The notes beneath the pieces were generated by a model. That model worked only from the letters and a program-made list of their open reading frames with translations. It ran no database searches and had not been told where the DNA came from. A stretch of 49,672 bases of DNA from a virus. The position numbers and the translations under genes are program-made. Location: positions 1-49,672 of the IMG/VR virus record IMGVR_UViG_3300009788_000133. One strand, 5' to 3'. Positions 1 through 9,715 of this stretch are shown here, one piece after another. The stretch's first letter is position 1; the number at the start of each line of letters is the position of its first letter.

Positions 1-1
1 G

Positions 2-52
2 GGCTTTGAACGATTGTTGATTATGTTAAAAGATTTTGGGAGAATAAAATAA
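2..52 (+). CDS. C-terminal end of tail-tube protein (variant copy, partial)
   Basis: Sixteen codons and a TAA encode GFERLLIMLKDFGRIK. This matches the C-terminus of the 525-residue tail protein at 47760-49337 (GFEQLLIVLKDFGRIK). The stop overlaps the next ATG as TAATG, exactly as at the other end of the window. It is therefore the truncated 3' end of a second allele of that gene rather than an independent gene. Confidence 0.75.
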   Translation, partial: GFERLLIMLKDFGRIK

Positions 53-315
53 TGCCTAAAAAAATTGTTAAGCCAACGCCGAAGGAAAAAGCAGAAATCG
101 ACAGGCGTATGCTAAAGAAGTACGGACCCAAACGCATTTATAAGGAAAAAGGGAGCTGGGTTACTAAACTTAAAAGCGATGTAAAGGCTTACTTCAAGAA
201 GGAGAAGAAGAAAAAGAAGAAGAAACACGATACTGCCAGGACGAGTGCTGTTGAAGCCCGACTAAGACAGAGTGGCATGACAGAACAAGAAATTAAACGC
301 TTGAGAGGAAAGTAA
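52..315 (+). CDS. Small lysine-rich virion-operon protein (copy 1)
   Basis: 87 residues, extremely basic, with an uninterrupted lysine run near residue 50-58. It is an allele of the protein at 49337-49600; the N-terminal half varies and the C-terminal half is conserved. A shorter protein at 38756-38953 shares its core (SW..KLK..VK.YF..E) and its ending (G[ML][ST][ED].[ED]IKR[LM]), so this is a small paralogous family inside the phage. Start and stop overlap both neighbours (TAATG), implying translational coupling within the tail operon. The charge suggests nucleic-acid contact inside the head or tail, but this is inference; no known domain was recognised. Confidence 0.75.
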   Translation: MPKKIVKPTPKEKAEIDRRMLKKYGPKRIYKEKGSWVTKLKSDVKAYFKKEKKKKKKKHDTARTSAVEARLRQSGMTEQEIKRLRGK

Positions 316-1010
316 TGGTTACAAGTTATTATGAACGTGGTGCTACTGGTGTCGGTGGAACTACTCAACAGATTGCCGCAGTCAACAGAGCAAATCTGAG
401 ATACGCTGCTTCGCGTAAGTATGCTGCTCCGTCAGCCAAAGCAGGCCCGTCTATGCCAGCAGAAGCACGTGCGGCCTGGGAACAGGCTATCGCACACTAC
501 GCACCCGGTGGTGGTTATGGCAAAGGTGTGGAAGCTGGGCTAGAGCGTGGAAGAACAAAAGCACTTGCTAGTGGTACACAGAGTCTGGTTAGTGCTGGGC
601 TTTATGGCACCACTACGACTGCTGGTCTTGGCAAGAAGTATGAGGAAGAAGTGGCTATGCCAGCACGTGCTAGAGTGGAAAGCACAAGGGCACAGGCCAT
701 AGCTAATCTCAAAGCTGGGTACGCCGGTGCGATGCAAAGTGGCTATGAGTCAGCGGCAGACAGGTCATTGAGAATGAATTTGGCAAGTATGCAGGATGTT
801 GGACAGGGCTTTGACCAGATGACGACTAGTGAACGCACAGGCCCAGATCAATTGGCTATGCAGGAGACTATGAACAGAATGCGTACTCACCAGGGTCAGG
901 TTCCAAGTCCATTTGGGAGAGGTCGCAGAGGTGGTTACAGTCCACCGATAAAAGGATGGGGCGGTGGAATAACATCTCCACAACCAGGAACTGCTAGTAG
1001 TTATTATTAA
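315..1010 (+). CDS. Ala/Gly-rich probable virion protein
   Basis: 231 residues, rich in Ala, Gly, Tyr and Arg, with an alpha-helical middle (about residues 45-150) and a Gly/Pro-rich low-complexity C-terminus containing GRGRRGG. It starts with an ATG that overlaps the preceding stop. It lies between the tail-tube/small basic pair and the tail fibre, a position typical of adaptor or internal virion proteins in podovirus-like genomes. No family recognised. The first 24 codons recur at the right end of the window with identical sequence. Confidence 0.65.
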   Translation: MVTSYYERGATGVGGTTQQIAAVNRANLRYAASRKYAAPSAKAGPSMPAEARAAWEQAIAHYAPGGGYGKGVEAGLERGRTKALASGTQSLVSAGLYGTTTTAGLGKKYEEEVAMPARARVESTRAQAIANLKAGYAGAMQSGYESAADRSLRMNLASMQDVGQGFDQMTTSERTGPDQLAMQETMNRMRTHQGQVPSPFGRGRRGGYSPPIKGWGGGITSPQPGTASSYY

Positions 1011-1018
1011 GGTTTAAA

Positions 1019-3466
1019 ATGGCACTAATAGCCAGTCCAAAAGATGGCGACTGGACCAGTCTGAGGTCGGCCCTACGTAAGTTGGCTTCTCTCAAACTTG
1101 GCACTGACAGTACGCCTACGTTTGCTGGATTGACACTTTTAGGCACACTAACTCTGCCCTACATAACCGAGGGTTCTGTTTTATTTGCTGGTCCAGATGG
1201 TTTAATTTCTCAGAACAATGCAAATTTTTCTTGGAATGATGCTACTGATGTTCTGACCGTAGCAGGTCTGTTAGACCTCAACCCCGCGATAACATCTGGT
1301 CTGCCAAATAGAATAATCGACATAGAGAACTCTACGGCACTAACTGCTGAAACCCATTGGACAGGCATAAGAATATCCGGTGATAATCTGGACCCATCTG
1401 GCGTAGATACTCTAATTAGGGGTGTGGCCGTTAATATGTCAGGCGTTGACACTACAAACACGCCCGAATCTGTTGATGGCATTAGAATTTCTATGCCAAT
1501 AGGAAACGGAACCATCCACGCCCTGCACACCTTAGAAGGTAAGATAAGACAGGATTTTACAATAGGTTCGGATGCCTATGCTCACTATACAAGCCACGAT
1601 GTTATTTTAGATGCTGCAAATCTAAATGCTAATTCAGCCGTTCACGCTATTGATATAGCTACGTCGGGCGGTATTCCTGCCGGTGAAGTTGTGGGGCTTG
1701 GATGTCATTCTTACGTAGCTCCTATTCACCAACATATAGGGACTTATACAAGTCCATCCCAGACCGAATACGCGGGTCGCAAGACAGGCGGGGGTTCGAC
1801 CTGGGCCGATGGCGTTGATACTGAGGAATGTTTTGTTCAGAACTCCGACGAGGTTTATATTGGTTCGACTGCTAAGTTTACTGAAGCAGAAGTAATAATG
1901 GGTACGCCCGGAACTAAGACGGCATCGCCTACTTTCTGGTTCAACACCGCCCCGGACACTTGGACACAGTTTTTCCCGTCTGACGACACACTTGGTTTCA
2001 CACAATCAGGTTTGATAAGATGGGACTCCGCCGACCTTACGACATGGACGAATGACGGCGACCCTGGTGGGGCCAATTCATCCGCTGGCTATTGGATTAA
2101 GATTATAAGAACCGCAGGTCCAGACCCCGGAACACCCACACCTACTGCAATAAAGACTGGCACAACAACTCTTAACTATTGGGACAAGGACGGGAACATC
2201 TTAACCACTGGCACACTTGGTGCTGGGGCAACTACTTTATCCGGCAGCCTTGATATGGATGGCAACGCCATTACCGATATAAACTCACTGGCTTTTGACC
2301 TTGCAAAAGATTATCAGTTTGCCGGAAGTGCCTTGAATCATTTAGGCTTGACTACGACAGGGGCTGGTCAGGGTATGGCATTTCAGCTTTTTAGTGCTGA
2401 CGGCGATGGGAAAGCCGTTGCAGCTCATATTTTTGGTTATGGTACTATTGATGGTCTTGCAGACAGACATAGGCTGATAGTTGGATGGAGCAACGCAACC
2501 ACGCAATATGAAATAAGAACTCTTTGGACCGACTCTGGTATAGTAGAAAGAGAACAAAATTTAGTTCTGTCAACTATGGACTCCAACGGTAATGATAATA
2601 CCGACCAGCTTAAACTTACTACAGATGGCAATGTTTCGATGTCAGGCAACCTCTTAATGTCTGGACATATAGCTTTTTCTCAGGTCGATGAGAACGAGAG
2701 GATTGATTCTGAACTCGATGGGTATATGGACTACAGGGCTACTATAGGGCAAGGGTTTTATATCGGTGGGACCGAGCAAGTCCGGCTCGTAGATGGTATC
2801 TTTGGGCCTGTGACTGACAGCGATGTGGATTTGGGCCTTAATGTTGCAAGATGGAAGGATTTATATGTTGATAGCATTATAGTAACGGATAATATAACCG
2901 TTGGCGGCACTGTGGATGGAATTGATATAGCGACCGATGTTGCGGCCAATACGACACACGCCGCAGACAGTACACAGGCCCACTCGGATTATCTTATAAA
3001 CGATGGCAACGACTCTACGAGCGGGACGCTAACAGCGGCGGGATTTATCACCGCTGGCAATATCGGGGATGGAACATATACTAACACTGTGGCCCAGCTT
3101 GCGACAGCCTCGATAAACTTTGTGATAGACGGTGGTGGGGCCGAGATAGCAGATGGACAGACAGGACACCTCAGAGTACCATTCGCCTGTACAATTATAT
3201 CGTGTACTATGTTAGCCGACCAATCTGGGAGCATTGTGGTTGATATTTGGAAAGACACCTATGCTAACTTTCCACCAGACAATACCGACAGTATAACCGA
3301 CGCGGGCACAAGTCCGACCATAAGCGGAGCTACAAAATCAGAACCGTCTATTGCAAGCTGGACAGTTACTATCGCCGCCGGAGATGTTTTGGCCTATAAC
3401 GTGGACTCTTGCACAGATATAGAAAGATGTACCATAGAGTTGAAAGTTATAAAGGATAACGCGTGA
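1019..3466 (+). CDS. Tail fibre / receptor-binding protein
   Basis: 815 residues, dominated by short beta-rich repeats (T/S/G/D/N-rich), as in trimeric phage fibres. The N-terminus (about residues 1-100) has the attachment-like pattern often seen in phage fibres: STPTFAGLTLLG, then a beta-helix start. Around residues 290-380 there is a W/D-rich module (LIRWDSADLTTWTN, AGYWIKIIRTA) common in phage structural proteins. The last ~110 residues form a compact beta domain probably used for receptor or glycan binding. The short spacer and weak SD after the preceding stop fit polycistronic expression. The exact receptor cannot be inferred. Confidence 0.75.
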   Translation: MALIASPKDGDWTSLRSALRKLASLKLGTDSTPTFAGLTLLGTLTLPYITEGSVLFAGPDGLISQNNANFSWNDATDVLTVAGLLDLNPAITSGLPNRIIDIENSTALTAETHWTGIRISGDNLDPSGVDTLIRGVAVNMSGVDTTNTPESVDGIRISMPIGNGTIHALHTLEGKIRQDFTIGSDAYAHYTSHDVILDAANLNANSAVHAIDIATSGGIPAGEVVGLGCHSYVAPIHQHIGTYTSPSQTEYAGRKTGGGSTWADGVDTEECFVQNSDEVYIGSTAKFTEAEVIMGTPGTKTASPTFWFNTAPDTWTQFFPSDDTLGFTQSGLIRWDSADLTTWTNDGDPGGANSSAGYWIKIIRTAGPDPGTPTPTAIKTGTTTLNYWDKDGNILTTGTLGAGATTLSGSLDMDGNAITDINSLAFDLAKDYQFAGSALNHLGLTTTGAGQGMAFQLFSADGDGKAVAAHIFGYGTIDGLADRHRLIVGWSNATTQYEIRTLWTDSGIVEREQNLVLSTMDSNGNDNTDQLKLTTDGNVSMSGNLLMSGHIAFSQVDENERIDSELDGYMDYRATIGQGFYIGGTEQVRLVDGIFGPVTDSDVDLGLNVARWKDLYVDSIIVTDNITVGGTVDGIDIATDVAANTTHAADSTQAHSDYLINDGNDSTSGTLTAAGFITAGNIGDGTYTNTVAQLATASINFVIDGGGAEIADGQTGHLRVPFACTIISCTMLADQSGSIVVDIWKDTYANFPPDNTDSITDAGTSPTISGATKSEPSIASWTVTIAAGDVLAYNVDSCTDIERCTIELKVIKDNA

Positions 3467-3669
3467 CCTGTTTAAGACAAAAAGACAAGCCGAAGATTTG
3501 CGAGGACTTTCCCAAGACGGCGGCCCACATAAAGAACTTTGATAAATGCACCTATGTATTTAAGGACGGGAATCGCTCCGGCTATTGCTGTGATTGTGAA
3601 CAGTGTTGTGTAAATATGCGATGGGGTAAAGTTAAAGATAAGGTTTGCAGATGGCTCAAGAAATCCTAA
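3463..3669 (+). CDS. Small Cys-rich protein
   Basis: 68 residues with eight cysteines, including a CCDCEQCC cluster near residues 42-49. It starts with GTG overlapping the end of the fibre gene. The cysteine pattern suggests metal binding or disulphides. It is sandwiched between the fibre gene and a beta-rich structural gene, with overlaps at both ends, so it is probably part of the tail-tip gene set. No family recognised. Confidence 0.55.
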   Translation: MTCLRQKDKPKICEDFPKTAAHIKNFDKCTYVFKDGNRSGYCCDCEQCCVNMRWGKVKDKVCRWLKKS

Positions 3670-4187
3670 ATGCTGGCAGCGTTGATCAGACCAATGCGGT
3701 ATGGACGGACTCTGCCAATATAATCGGGCAATATAATGCAACAAAAAACCCGGCCTATGTTGAGCAGGATGGTTCTGGTGATTATTATGGCGACATGCTT
3801 CTTGAAAATACGGCTAATACCCCAACGGCGATAAACCACTTCAAGATTATTTATTGGGACTCTGCCGCGGCCCAAAATAATGATGACTTTTTATTGCGAT
3901 TTTATAACAACCCCACCGGCTGGGTATCTTTTATAAACGCACCATTAGAAGTAGCTGAAACCGAATATATAGACGATATAACCGAAAACTTTCTCACCGC
4001 CATTCAAACCCAGTTTGCAGCAGCGGAAGATAAGGCGGCATGGGTTAATGCTTTTGCTGTTCGGTATCATATCGACGTAGTAAAAGGAGCCGATGGTATT
4101 ATAATTTCCACTTTCGGTATGGAGATGGAAATCGAATACACACCAGCAGCAGGCTTTATCCGCTCACACGGTTACATTATAGGATAA
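3651..4187 (+). CDS. Probable tail accessory / structural protein
   Basis: About 178 residues; the start chosen is the ATG of MAQEILNAGS, which overlaps the 3' end of the Cys-rich gene. An in-frame ATG two codons upstream is also possible. Composition is beta-rich and acidic (YWDS, FYNNP, EMEIEYTP) without signal or membrane segments. Position directly downstream of the fibre suggests a tail-associated protein. Function unknown. Confidence 0.55.
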   Translation: MAQEILNAGSVDQTNAVWTDSANIIGQYNATKNPAYVEQDGSGDYYGDMLLENTANTPTAINHFKIIYWDSAAAQNNDDFLLRFYNNPTGWVSFINAPLEVAETEYIDDITENFLTAIQTQFAAAEDKAAWVNAFAVRYHIDVVKGADGIIISTFGMEMEIEYTPAAGFIRSHGYIIG

Positions 4188-4191
4188 CATT

Positions 4192-4446
4192 ATGGCTATA
4201 TTAAACTTAACACTTGAAATACCAGAAGCAAACATAGCGGCTGCAAAGGCAGGATTTTTTGAAGTGTATCACAACAGTGCTACGATACCAGACCCTAACG
4301 ACCCTGAAAAAACCATACCGGCATACACTGACAAGGAATGGTTTGAGAAAAAGATGCAGGTGTGGGTAAACAAAATATGCAGACGTGGGTGGGATAGAAT
4401 AAGAGACCGTGAAGCGATTATAGTGGAAGACATATTTACAGAGTAG
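4192..4446 (+). CDS. Hypothetical small protein
   Basis: 84 residues. The N-terminal half is strand-forming, and the C-terminal half is helical and basic (WVNKICRRGWDRIRDRE). Located in the tail operon, five bases after the preceding stop. I do not recognise the family; similar small proteins in this position occur in phage tail regions, but the role is unknown. Confidence 0.5.
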   Translation: MAILNLTLEIPEANIAAAKAGFFEVYHNSATIPDPNDPEKTIPAYTDKEWFEKKMQVWVNKICRRGWDRIRDREAIIVEDIFTE

Positions 4447-4464
4447 ACAGGAGACAAGCAAATT

Positions 4465-5373
4465 ATGGCTGGACTACCCTATCAAAAATTACCTGCTCAA
4501 CAGCGTAACCCTTCAATCACACTCAAGAATAGGCAGGATCAAGAATACGAGTATCTGCAATCTCAATATACCAGTGAGGCCAGAGCACTTGAGCAAGCTA
4601 CAATGTCTGATAGAGACTTTGGGCAACGTGTAAACCAGCTTAACACCAAATACACTCAGCTTGTCAATAAATTTAAATTCCAGGCACAGCAAGAAGCACA
4701 GCAGCTTCAACAGATAGATATGCTGGTTCAGCAGGGCCAGATAGACGAAGCTGCTGGTAGGGAGGCGTCATGGCGTCTTGTGCTGCCACCGGAGACTGAA
4801 CGAGCTATGTTCCCGTCACAGGGAGCACAGGCAACGCCATACTCTATGTCGCAGATGAGGGGTGCCATATCAGCATCGATAGATGAGTTCGCACAGGGTG
4901 CCACAGACACGCCGGGATTAGAGTGGGGAGATCCAAAGAAAGAAGTAGGCAGTTTAATTAACCAGTACATGCAGTGGAGAAACATGACAGGCTATGACAA
5001 CTTGAACCCGGTACGACAGAATCAGCTTGACATACAGTGGGACGCGAAAATGCGTGATGAAGACAAGTTTGAGAAGTGGTTCACAGATGACAAAAAACGT
5101 AAGCCACTCGCACAAGTATCGGCCCTGCGTCCGACTGGCCGCATAGGTGACGCCATGAAGAAAAGGGTGCTTGGTTCTTTGTCCACTACCATCAGTCCGA
5201 TAGGTGCGTCCATTAAGAAAGAGAAAGAGAAATTAGATTTTAGATTTAGTAAGCCGACCGCCTACGATATTCCGAAGCCAAAACCAAAAGAACAGCCGTC
5301 ACCAGACCAACTTAAACGTGCAGGAACTGAAGCAGCATATAACGCAGGGGTAAAATTAGGATATTGGGAATGA
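4465..5373 (+). CDS. Probable internal virion protein, Gln-rich coiled coil
   Basis: 302 residues preceded by an SD (ACAGGAGA). The first ~100 residues are Gln/Glu-rich, helical and probably coiled-coil (QQEAQQLQQIDMLVQQGQ). The C-terminal part is basic and Pro/Lys-rich (KPKPKEQPSP). It immediately precedes the giant internal virion protein, as smaller ejection/core proteins do in T7-like gene orders. The ejection role is inferred from order and composition, not from a recognised domain. Confidence 0.55.
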   Translation: MAGLPYQKLPAQQRNPSITLKNRQDQEYEYLQSQYTSEARALEQATMSDRDFGQRVNQLNTKYTQLVNKFKFQAQQEAQQLQQIDMLVQQGQIDEAAGREASWRLVLPPETERAMFPSQGAQATPYSMSQMRGAISASIDEFAQGATDTPGLEWGDPKKEVGSLINQYMQWRNMTGYDNLNPVRQNQLDIQWDAKMRDEDKFEKWFTDDKKRKPLAQVSALRPTGRIGDAMKKRVLGSLSTTISPIGASIKKEKEKLDFRFSKPTAYDIPKPKPKEQPSPDQLKRAGTEAAYNAGVKLGYWE

Positions 5374-5376
5374 TAA

Positions 5377-8300
5377 ATGAGTTTTGAATCTTGGAAAAGA
5401 GAAAACGAGGCACAGGGCGTCGTAGCAGAGTCATCCGGCTTTGATAAGTGGAAGCAGGAAAACGCCAAAGCTGGCATTATACCTACAGGTGGCAACTATG
5501 CTCAACAGCTTGTTGGTGCCCTGACTAAAGGTGGCATGAGTGTAGGACGTGCCATTACGGAGGTACCAAGGCATCTAGGCAAAACCATTAGTATGCTCGA
5601 ACCTGGAAGTGAAGCTGACTACTTCAAGCAGCAAGAAAAAGACATAGCAGCAGAAGAAGCTAAAATAACTGCTGATCCCAAGTATAAACCTCCACTTTGG
5701 TATAAGCTGAGTAAGAGTGGCGAAAAAGCAGGTGCGACTTATTCAGGATTGTCCAAAGAACACAAGCTAGGAATGGCAGTCATTTTAGATTCTCACCCTG
5801 AATGGGAGTCAGAACCACCTGAGAATTTCCTTGATCTGTTAACTAGTCCTAGAAAGTTATCCCTGGCTGTAACTGAAGCAATACCACTCTTGTTAGCTGC
5901 TGGTGTAACCACTGCTGCTGGTGCACCGCAGGTTGCACTTGGTATGATGTACGCCACAGAAGGGCAAGGGATGTATGACCAGGCAATTGCCGATGGAGCA
6001 TCGCCAGAACAGGCTGAGGTAGCCTATCATCTATACGGCAGTGTAGCCGCCATCCTTGAGAATCTACAGTTGAGTCACATAATGAAGGGTTCCAAAGGTC
6101 TTTACGGTGCTGTGCTTGGTAGAACTGCACAGAAGTTAGCTGGAAAATCAATCACTGTAGAGATAGTTAAAATAGCTGCACAGGAAGCCTTAGAAGAAAT
6201 ATCACAGGGAACCTGGCAAGAAGCTACTGCTAAAATAGTGTATGGTAAAGACCCTGAAGGTGGACTGACTGGATTTATAGATAGACGAGCACAGGAAGGA
6301 CTCATTGGGTTCACTATGGGTCTTGGTGCTGGAGGCGGTGGTGCCGTTGCCGGTAAGATAGCACAACGTAAAGTACCACCTGTTAAAGAAGAACCAGCAA
6401 GAAAGAAAGAAGAAAGAGAACTTTTGGCAGGCACTCCTTATGGGGAGGCAAACATTCCTGGGTTAACTGCAAAAATTTTCACTGTTTCAAACATTGCTGA
6501 TACTCTGACTGCTAAAACTAAAGTTCCAGTAAAGGGAAGAAAGCAGAAGATGCAGACGCTGTCTGATGAGCACGCTGCAATCATAGCGGGTTATGAAAAA
6601 GTTTCTGATGTTATAGATAAGAACCCAGATGCTCTCAGCGAATTAGTTGCCATCAAGAACTTGCTTCCAGCATATACAGAAGCTGTAGAGAGCTTCAAGA
6701 AAAATCCAACTAGAGAAACCCGCAACACGGTCCAGGAAATTACTGATAAGATTGGTGAACTCCGTGGGGCTTACGCTGACAAACTTGCGGGAATCAAAGA
6801 CGTTGCTAGGATAGCTAAGGGAGTAGAGACAGTGGAGGTCAAACGAGAAAAACAGATTGTCGATAAATACCTTGCAGAACACGATGCATCTAAAGGTACA
6901 GTTCCGGCAAGAAAACCATATTTGTCATCACGAGACGAGCAATTTGCTGCAAAAGTAGCGGAAGGTAAGGAACCTGGACGGCCATCAGCTATTTTGCCAG
7001 ATGAGATGGAACATGCCGAAGATGCTATTCGCATTGGCAAAAAACTCGGATACCATCCAGACGACATTGCGGCATATTTACAGGAAAACTATATCACCAA
7101 GCCGCAAGCAGCAGAGGTTGCACTTGAAACTCCTGACCAAGCAATTGGAAAACAATATGGACTTGAACCAACTGAAACACAGACACGTCTCGACGATGCT
7201 GAAGTACGCTATCGTGAGCTGAAGAACAAGCCCACGAAGAAACGCTCGAAGGCAGAGAACAAGGAACTAGCTTTCCTCAGACGTAATCGCACCAACATTG
7301 AAGCCATCCTTGAGCGTGAGACTTCACCCATAGAGAACAAGATGCCGAGGAAAAAGATATTTGAACTTGGACACAGGATTCCTGAGCTTCTAGGTATGAC
7401 TGAATTACAACGTCGTGATTTCAACCGTGAGATAACTGGACAGATTTCTATGAAGGACATGACACCTGCTCAACGTCAACAGGTTGTGACAGCACTTGGT
7501 AAAGAAGCCAAGGAACGTGGCATAGATATGAAAACGGAGTTAAAGACTTCCCCGGTTGGAGAACTGGTTGTCAAACTGGAAGAAAGAAAACAGAAGCCTA
7601 TGTTAACACGCAGAGATAAACGCAATCTGACAAAGCTTCGTAGGGTGATGTACTCCCTGAAGTCAGGAACTGGTTTCTATTTCCTGCACATGTCGAGACT
7701 CAAACGTGTCTGTCGTGCTCTTGATAACTATGAAGACGATGGACCATTCACCAAATATATTCACCGGCCCACGAAGACTGGTGACACTCAGGCCAATGTA
7801 AACTTTTCAAACGTGATGCGGATAGCCATTGAGTCATTCAATGAAGCTGACATTGATGTGTCCACCATGATGACCGAGGTCAAAGACATTGGCATCAAGA
7901 CCAAATTGACAACGGCTGAACGCATAGGTGTCTTTGCACTTGCTCAGAACGAGAATACCATGAATCACCTCTTGTCTGAATTTGACAAAGATGAGGTTGC
8001 GAAGATAGCTAAGTCAGTCAAGGAATCAAAAGATGAAATGTACGTCGCTGATAGCATCAAGGCATACTTTGAACATGGCTGGCCAATGTTCCAACAGATA
8101 GCAAAAGCCAGCGGCGTAGCAAGTGGCTTGGTCAAAGAAAAGAATTACATCACAGCTTTTGTAACTGACAAGAACGACTTAAATCAAACTGATTTCTTAG
8201 AAGGCCTGACACAGCCGTTTGCGGAGGGCAAGAAAGTTCCCGGCCAGGAGCTCACCATCAAGCGTAAGCGTGGTGCCAGACGTAACATAGAGCTAAACAT

Positions 8301-9546
8301 CTTCACCATCCATGCACGTGCAGCAAGGTCTATAGAACGCTTCAAGGTCATGGCACCATTAGCTAAAAAAGTTGGTGGTATTATGAACAACAGAAAGTTC
8401 AAGCAAGCAATGAACAACGCTACCTATGGTCACGGTGTTGGGGCAGTTAACATGTGGCTGCGTGACAGCATACGCGGCAGTGCGGCTTACGACACTTCAG
8501 TAATTTCCAAGAGTCTGAGATGTCTGCGTACCATGGGAATCTATTATGTGCTTGGCTACAAGATCTTAACAGCAGGTAAGCAAGGTATATCGCTCCTGAC
8601 TGCTGCTTCTATACACCCTGGCATGGTGCCCTTGCTTGTGGCGAACATGACCAACAACGCCATGCCTGGACGGTTCAGCGAGATGATTAACTTCGTGGAA
8701 TCAAAATCAGATCTAGTGAAGACTAGAGATTGGAACCGTGATCTGAGAACTGCCTGGGACACCAAGGCTGTCAAGAAACTATACGCTGGCAAAAAACTTT
8801 CACCTATATCTATGCGTATGGCGTCAGCGGTGGACCACTTCACAGTGGTCACAGTTTGGAAGTCAGCCTATCAGTTGGCCCAGATGCAAAACATGAATGA
8901 AGAAGAATCTGTTCAATTCGCAGATGGAGTAATAGAAAGAACCCAGCCAATGGGTAAGGCTGTCGATTTACCTAACTTCTTTAGGGGCAACGAGTTAGAG
9001 AGGAACCTGACCATATTCCAGAACCAAGTTAACCAGAATGGTAACATGCTTTGGTATGACATCTTCGGTGAGTGGAAGGCCAAGAAGATCAGCACACCCA
9101 TGATGAGCTATAGGCTTCTGGCATCGCAGATTTTACCTGCACTGCTACTCGGAATGATCTCACGTGGTCGCCCACCGGAAGATATTAAAGAAGTAGCCAA
9201 GGACATGTTCATGTATCTCGTATCGCCATTCACGTTCTTAGGCCCATGGATCTACAACATAGCAGTTGGTGAATACGGTCCGAGACGCATGATAGCAGAG
9301 ACTGCTCTGGTTGAGACAGCGAAGCTGGGTGCTGCTGTAAGATCAGGAGATCCAGAGAAGATAATCAAACGTGGAGCACGTGCTGTTGGTGCTTGGTCTG
9401 GTGGTAAGATTCCACTGCAAGCCATCACCACTGCTGAAGGTGCGTGGAGACTTGCAAATGGCGAGACAAAAGACTTCCGTGAATTAGTGTGGAGTCAATA
9501 TGCTTTGAAATCAAAGAAGAAAAAGACAGGAGGGTTTACCTACTAA
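5377..9546 (+). CDS. Giant internal virion (ejection-type) protein
   Basis: 1389 residues, the largest gene. The N-terminus holds two copies of a short F..WK.EN....G motif (residues ~3-15 and ~22-34). A hydrophobic segment near residues 165-200 is followed by helices of the kind seen in large polyvalent phage proteins (MMYATEGQGMYDQAIADGAS). The rest is mainly helical with long charged coiled-coil stretches and a hydrophobic segment near residues 1240-1300. Size, helical character, membrane-compatible segments and position at the end of the tail operon match proteins ejected into the cell with the DNA (T7 gp16-like role). I see no clear transglycosylase or polymerase motif. Confidence 0.65.
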   Translation: MSFESWKRENEAQGVVAESSGFDKWKQENAKAGIIPTGGNYAQQLVGALTKGGMSVGRAITEVPRHLGKTISMLEPGSEADYFKQQEKDIAAEEAKITADPKYKPPLWYKLSKSGEKAGATYSGLSKEHKLGMAVILDSHPEWESEPPENFLDLLTSPRKLSLAVTEAIPLLLAAGVTTAAGAPQVALGMMYATEGQGMYDQAIADGASPEQAEVAYHLYGSVAAILENLQLSHIMKGSKGLYGAVLGRTAQKLAGKSITVEIVKIAAQEALEEISQGTWQEATAKIVYGKDPEGGLTGFIDRRAQEGLIGFTMGLGAGGGGAVAGKIAQRKVPPVKEEPARKKEERELLAGTPYGEANIPGLTAKIFTVSNIADTLTAKTKVPVKGRKQKMQTLSDEHAAIIAGYEKVSDVIDKNPDALSELVAIKNLLPAYTEAVESFKKNPTRETRNTVQEITDKIGELRGAYADKLAGIKDVARIAKGVETVEVKREKQIVDKYLAEHDASKGTVPARKPYLSSRDEQFAAKVAEGKEPGRPSAILPDEMEHAEDAIRIGKKLGYHPDDIAAYLQENYITKPQAAEVALETPDQAIGKQYGLEPTETQTRLDDAEVRYRELKNKPTKKRSKAENKELAFLRRNRTNIEAILERETSPIENKMPRKKIFELGHRIPELLGMTELQRRDFNREITGQISMKDMTPAQRQQVVTALGKEAKERGIDMKTELKTSPVGELVVKLEERKQKPMLTRRDKRNLTKLRRVMYSLKSGTGFYFLHMSRLKRVCRALDNYEDDGPFTKYIHRPTKTGDTQANVNFSNVMRIAIESFNEADIDVSTMMTEVKDIGIKTKLTTAERIGVFALAQNENTMNHLLSEFDKDEVAKIAKSVKESKDEMYVADSIKAYFEHGWPMFQQIAKASGVASGLVKEKNYITAFVTDKNDLNQTDFLEGLTQPFAEGKKVPGQELTIKRKRGARRNIELNIFTIHARAARSIERFKVMAPLAKKVGGIMNNRKFKQAMNNATYGHGVGAVNMWLRDSIRGSAAYDTSVISKSLRCLRTMGIYYVLGYKILTAGKQGISLLTAASIHPGMVPLLVANMTNNAMPGRFSEMINFVESKSDLVKTRDWNRDLRTAWDTKAVKKLYAGKKLSPISMRMASAVDHFTVVTVWKSAYQLAQMQNMNEEESVQFADGVIERTQPMGKAVDLPNFFRGNELERNLTIFQNQVNQNGNMLWYDIFGEWKAKKISTPMMSYRLLASQILPALLLGMISRGRPPEDIKEVAKDMFMYLVSPFTFLGPWIYNIAVGEYGPRRMIAETALVETAKLGAAVRSGDPEKIIKRGARAVGAWSGGKIPLQAITTAEGAWRLANGETKDFRELVWSQYALKSKKKKTGGFTY

Positions 9547-9713
9547 TGGATAGTAAAGACCACGACTTATTGATTGAGGTTAATGAACGTACCAAAACCG
9601 TTAAGACCATACTCTGCAACCACCTCAAGCATCACTTCGCGTTCAACATGGTGCTGTTGGCTTCCATGTTCACACTTGCGGCGTCTGTGCTGCTACTGAT
9701 CCTTGGGAAATAA
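9546..9713 (+). CDS. Single-TM small protein, candidate holin
   Basis: 55 residues. The start is the ATG overlapping the preceding stop (TAATG), with AGGAGG about 12 bases upstream; a longer in-frame version from 9489 would lie inside the virion gene and is not favoured. N-terminal amphipathic part (residues 1-30), then one transmembrane segment (about 33-53, VLLASMFTLAASVLLLILG) and a C-terminal lysine. This layout resembles short XhlA-type or single-TM holins. No endolysin is adjacent, so the lysis role is tentative. Last gene of the late operon. Confidence 0.5.
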   Translation: MDSKDHDLLIEVNERTKTVKTILCNHLKHHFAFNMVLLASMFTLAASVLLLILGK

Positions 9714-9715
9714 AC

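Larger units (their letters stand above)
1..387. repeat. Left copy of imperfect terminal redundancy
   Basis: This segment aligns without gaps to 49286-49672. I count about 36 substitutions, mostly transitions, all in the first 276 bases; the last 111 bases are identical. Both copies hold the end of the tail-tube gene, the small basic protein gene and the start of the next virion gene. Inference: the genome is circular or circularly permuted, and the two ends come from two strain variants. A true tandem duplication is a less likely alternative. Confidence 0.85.
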
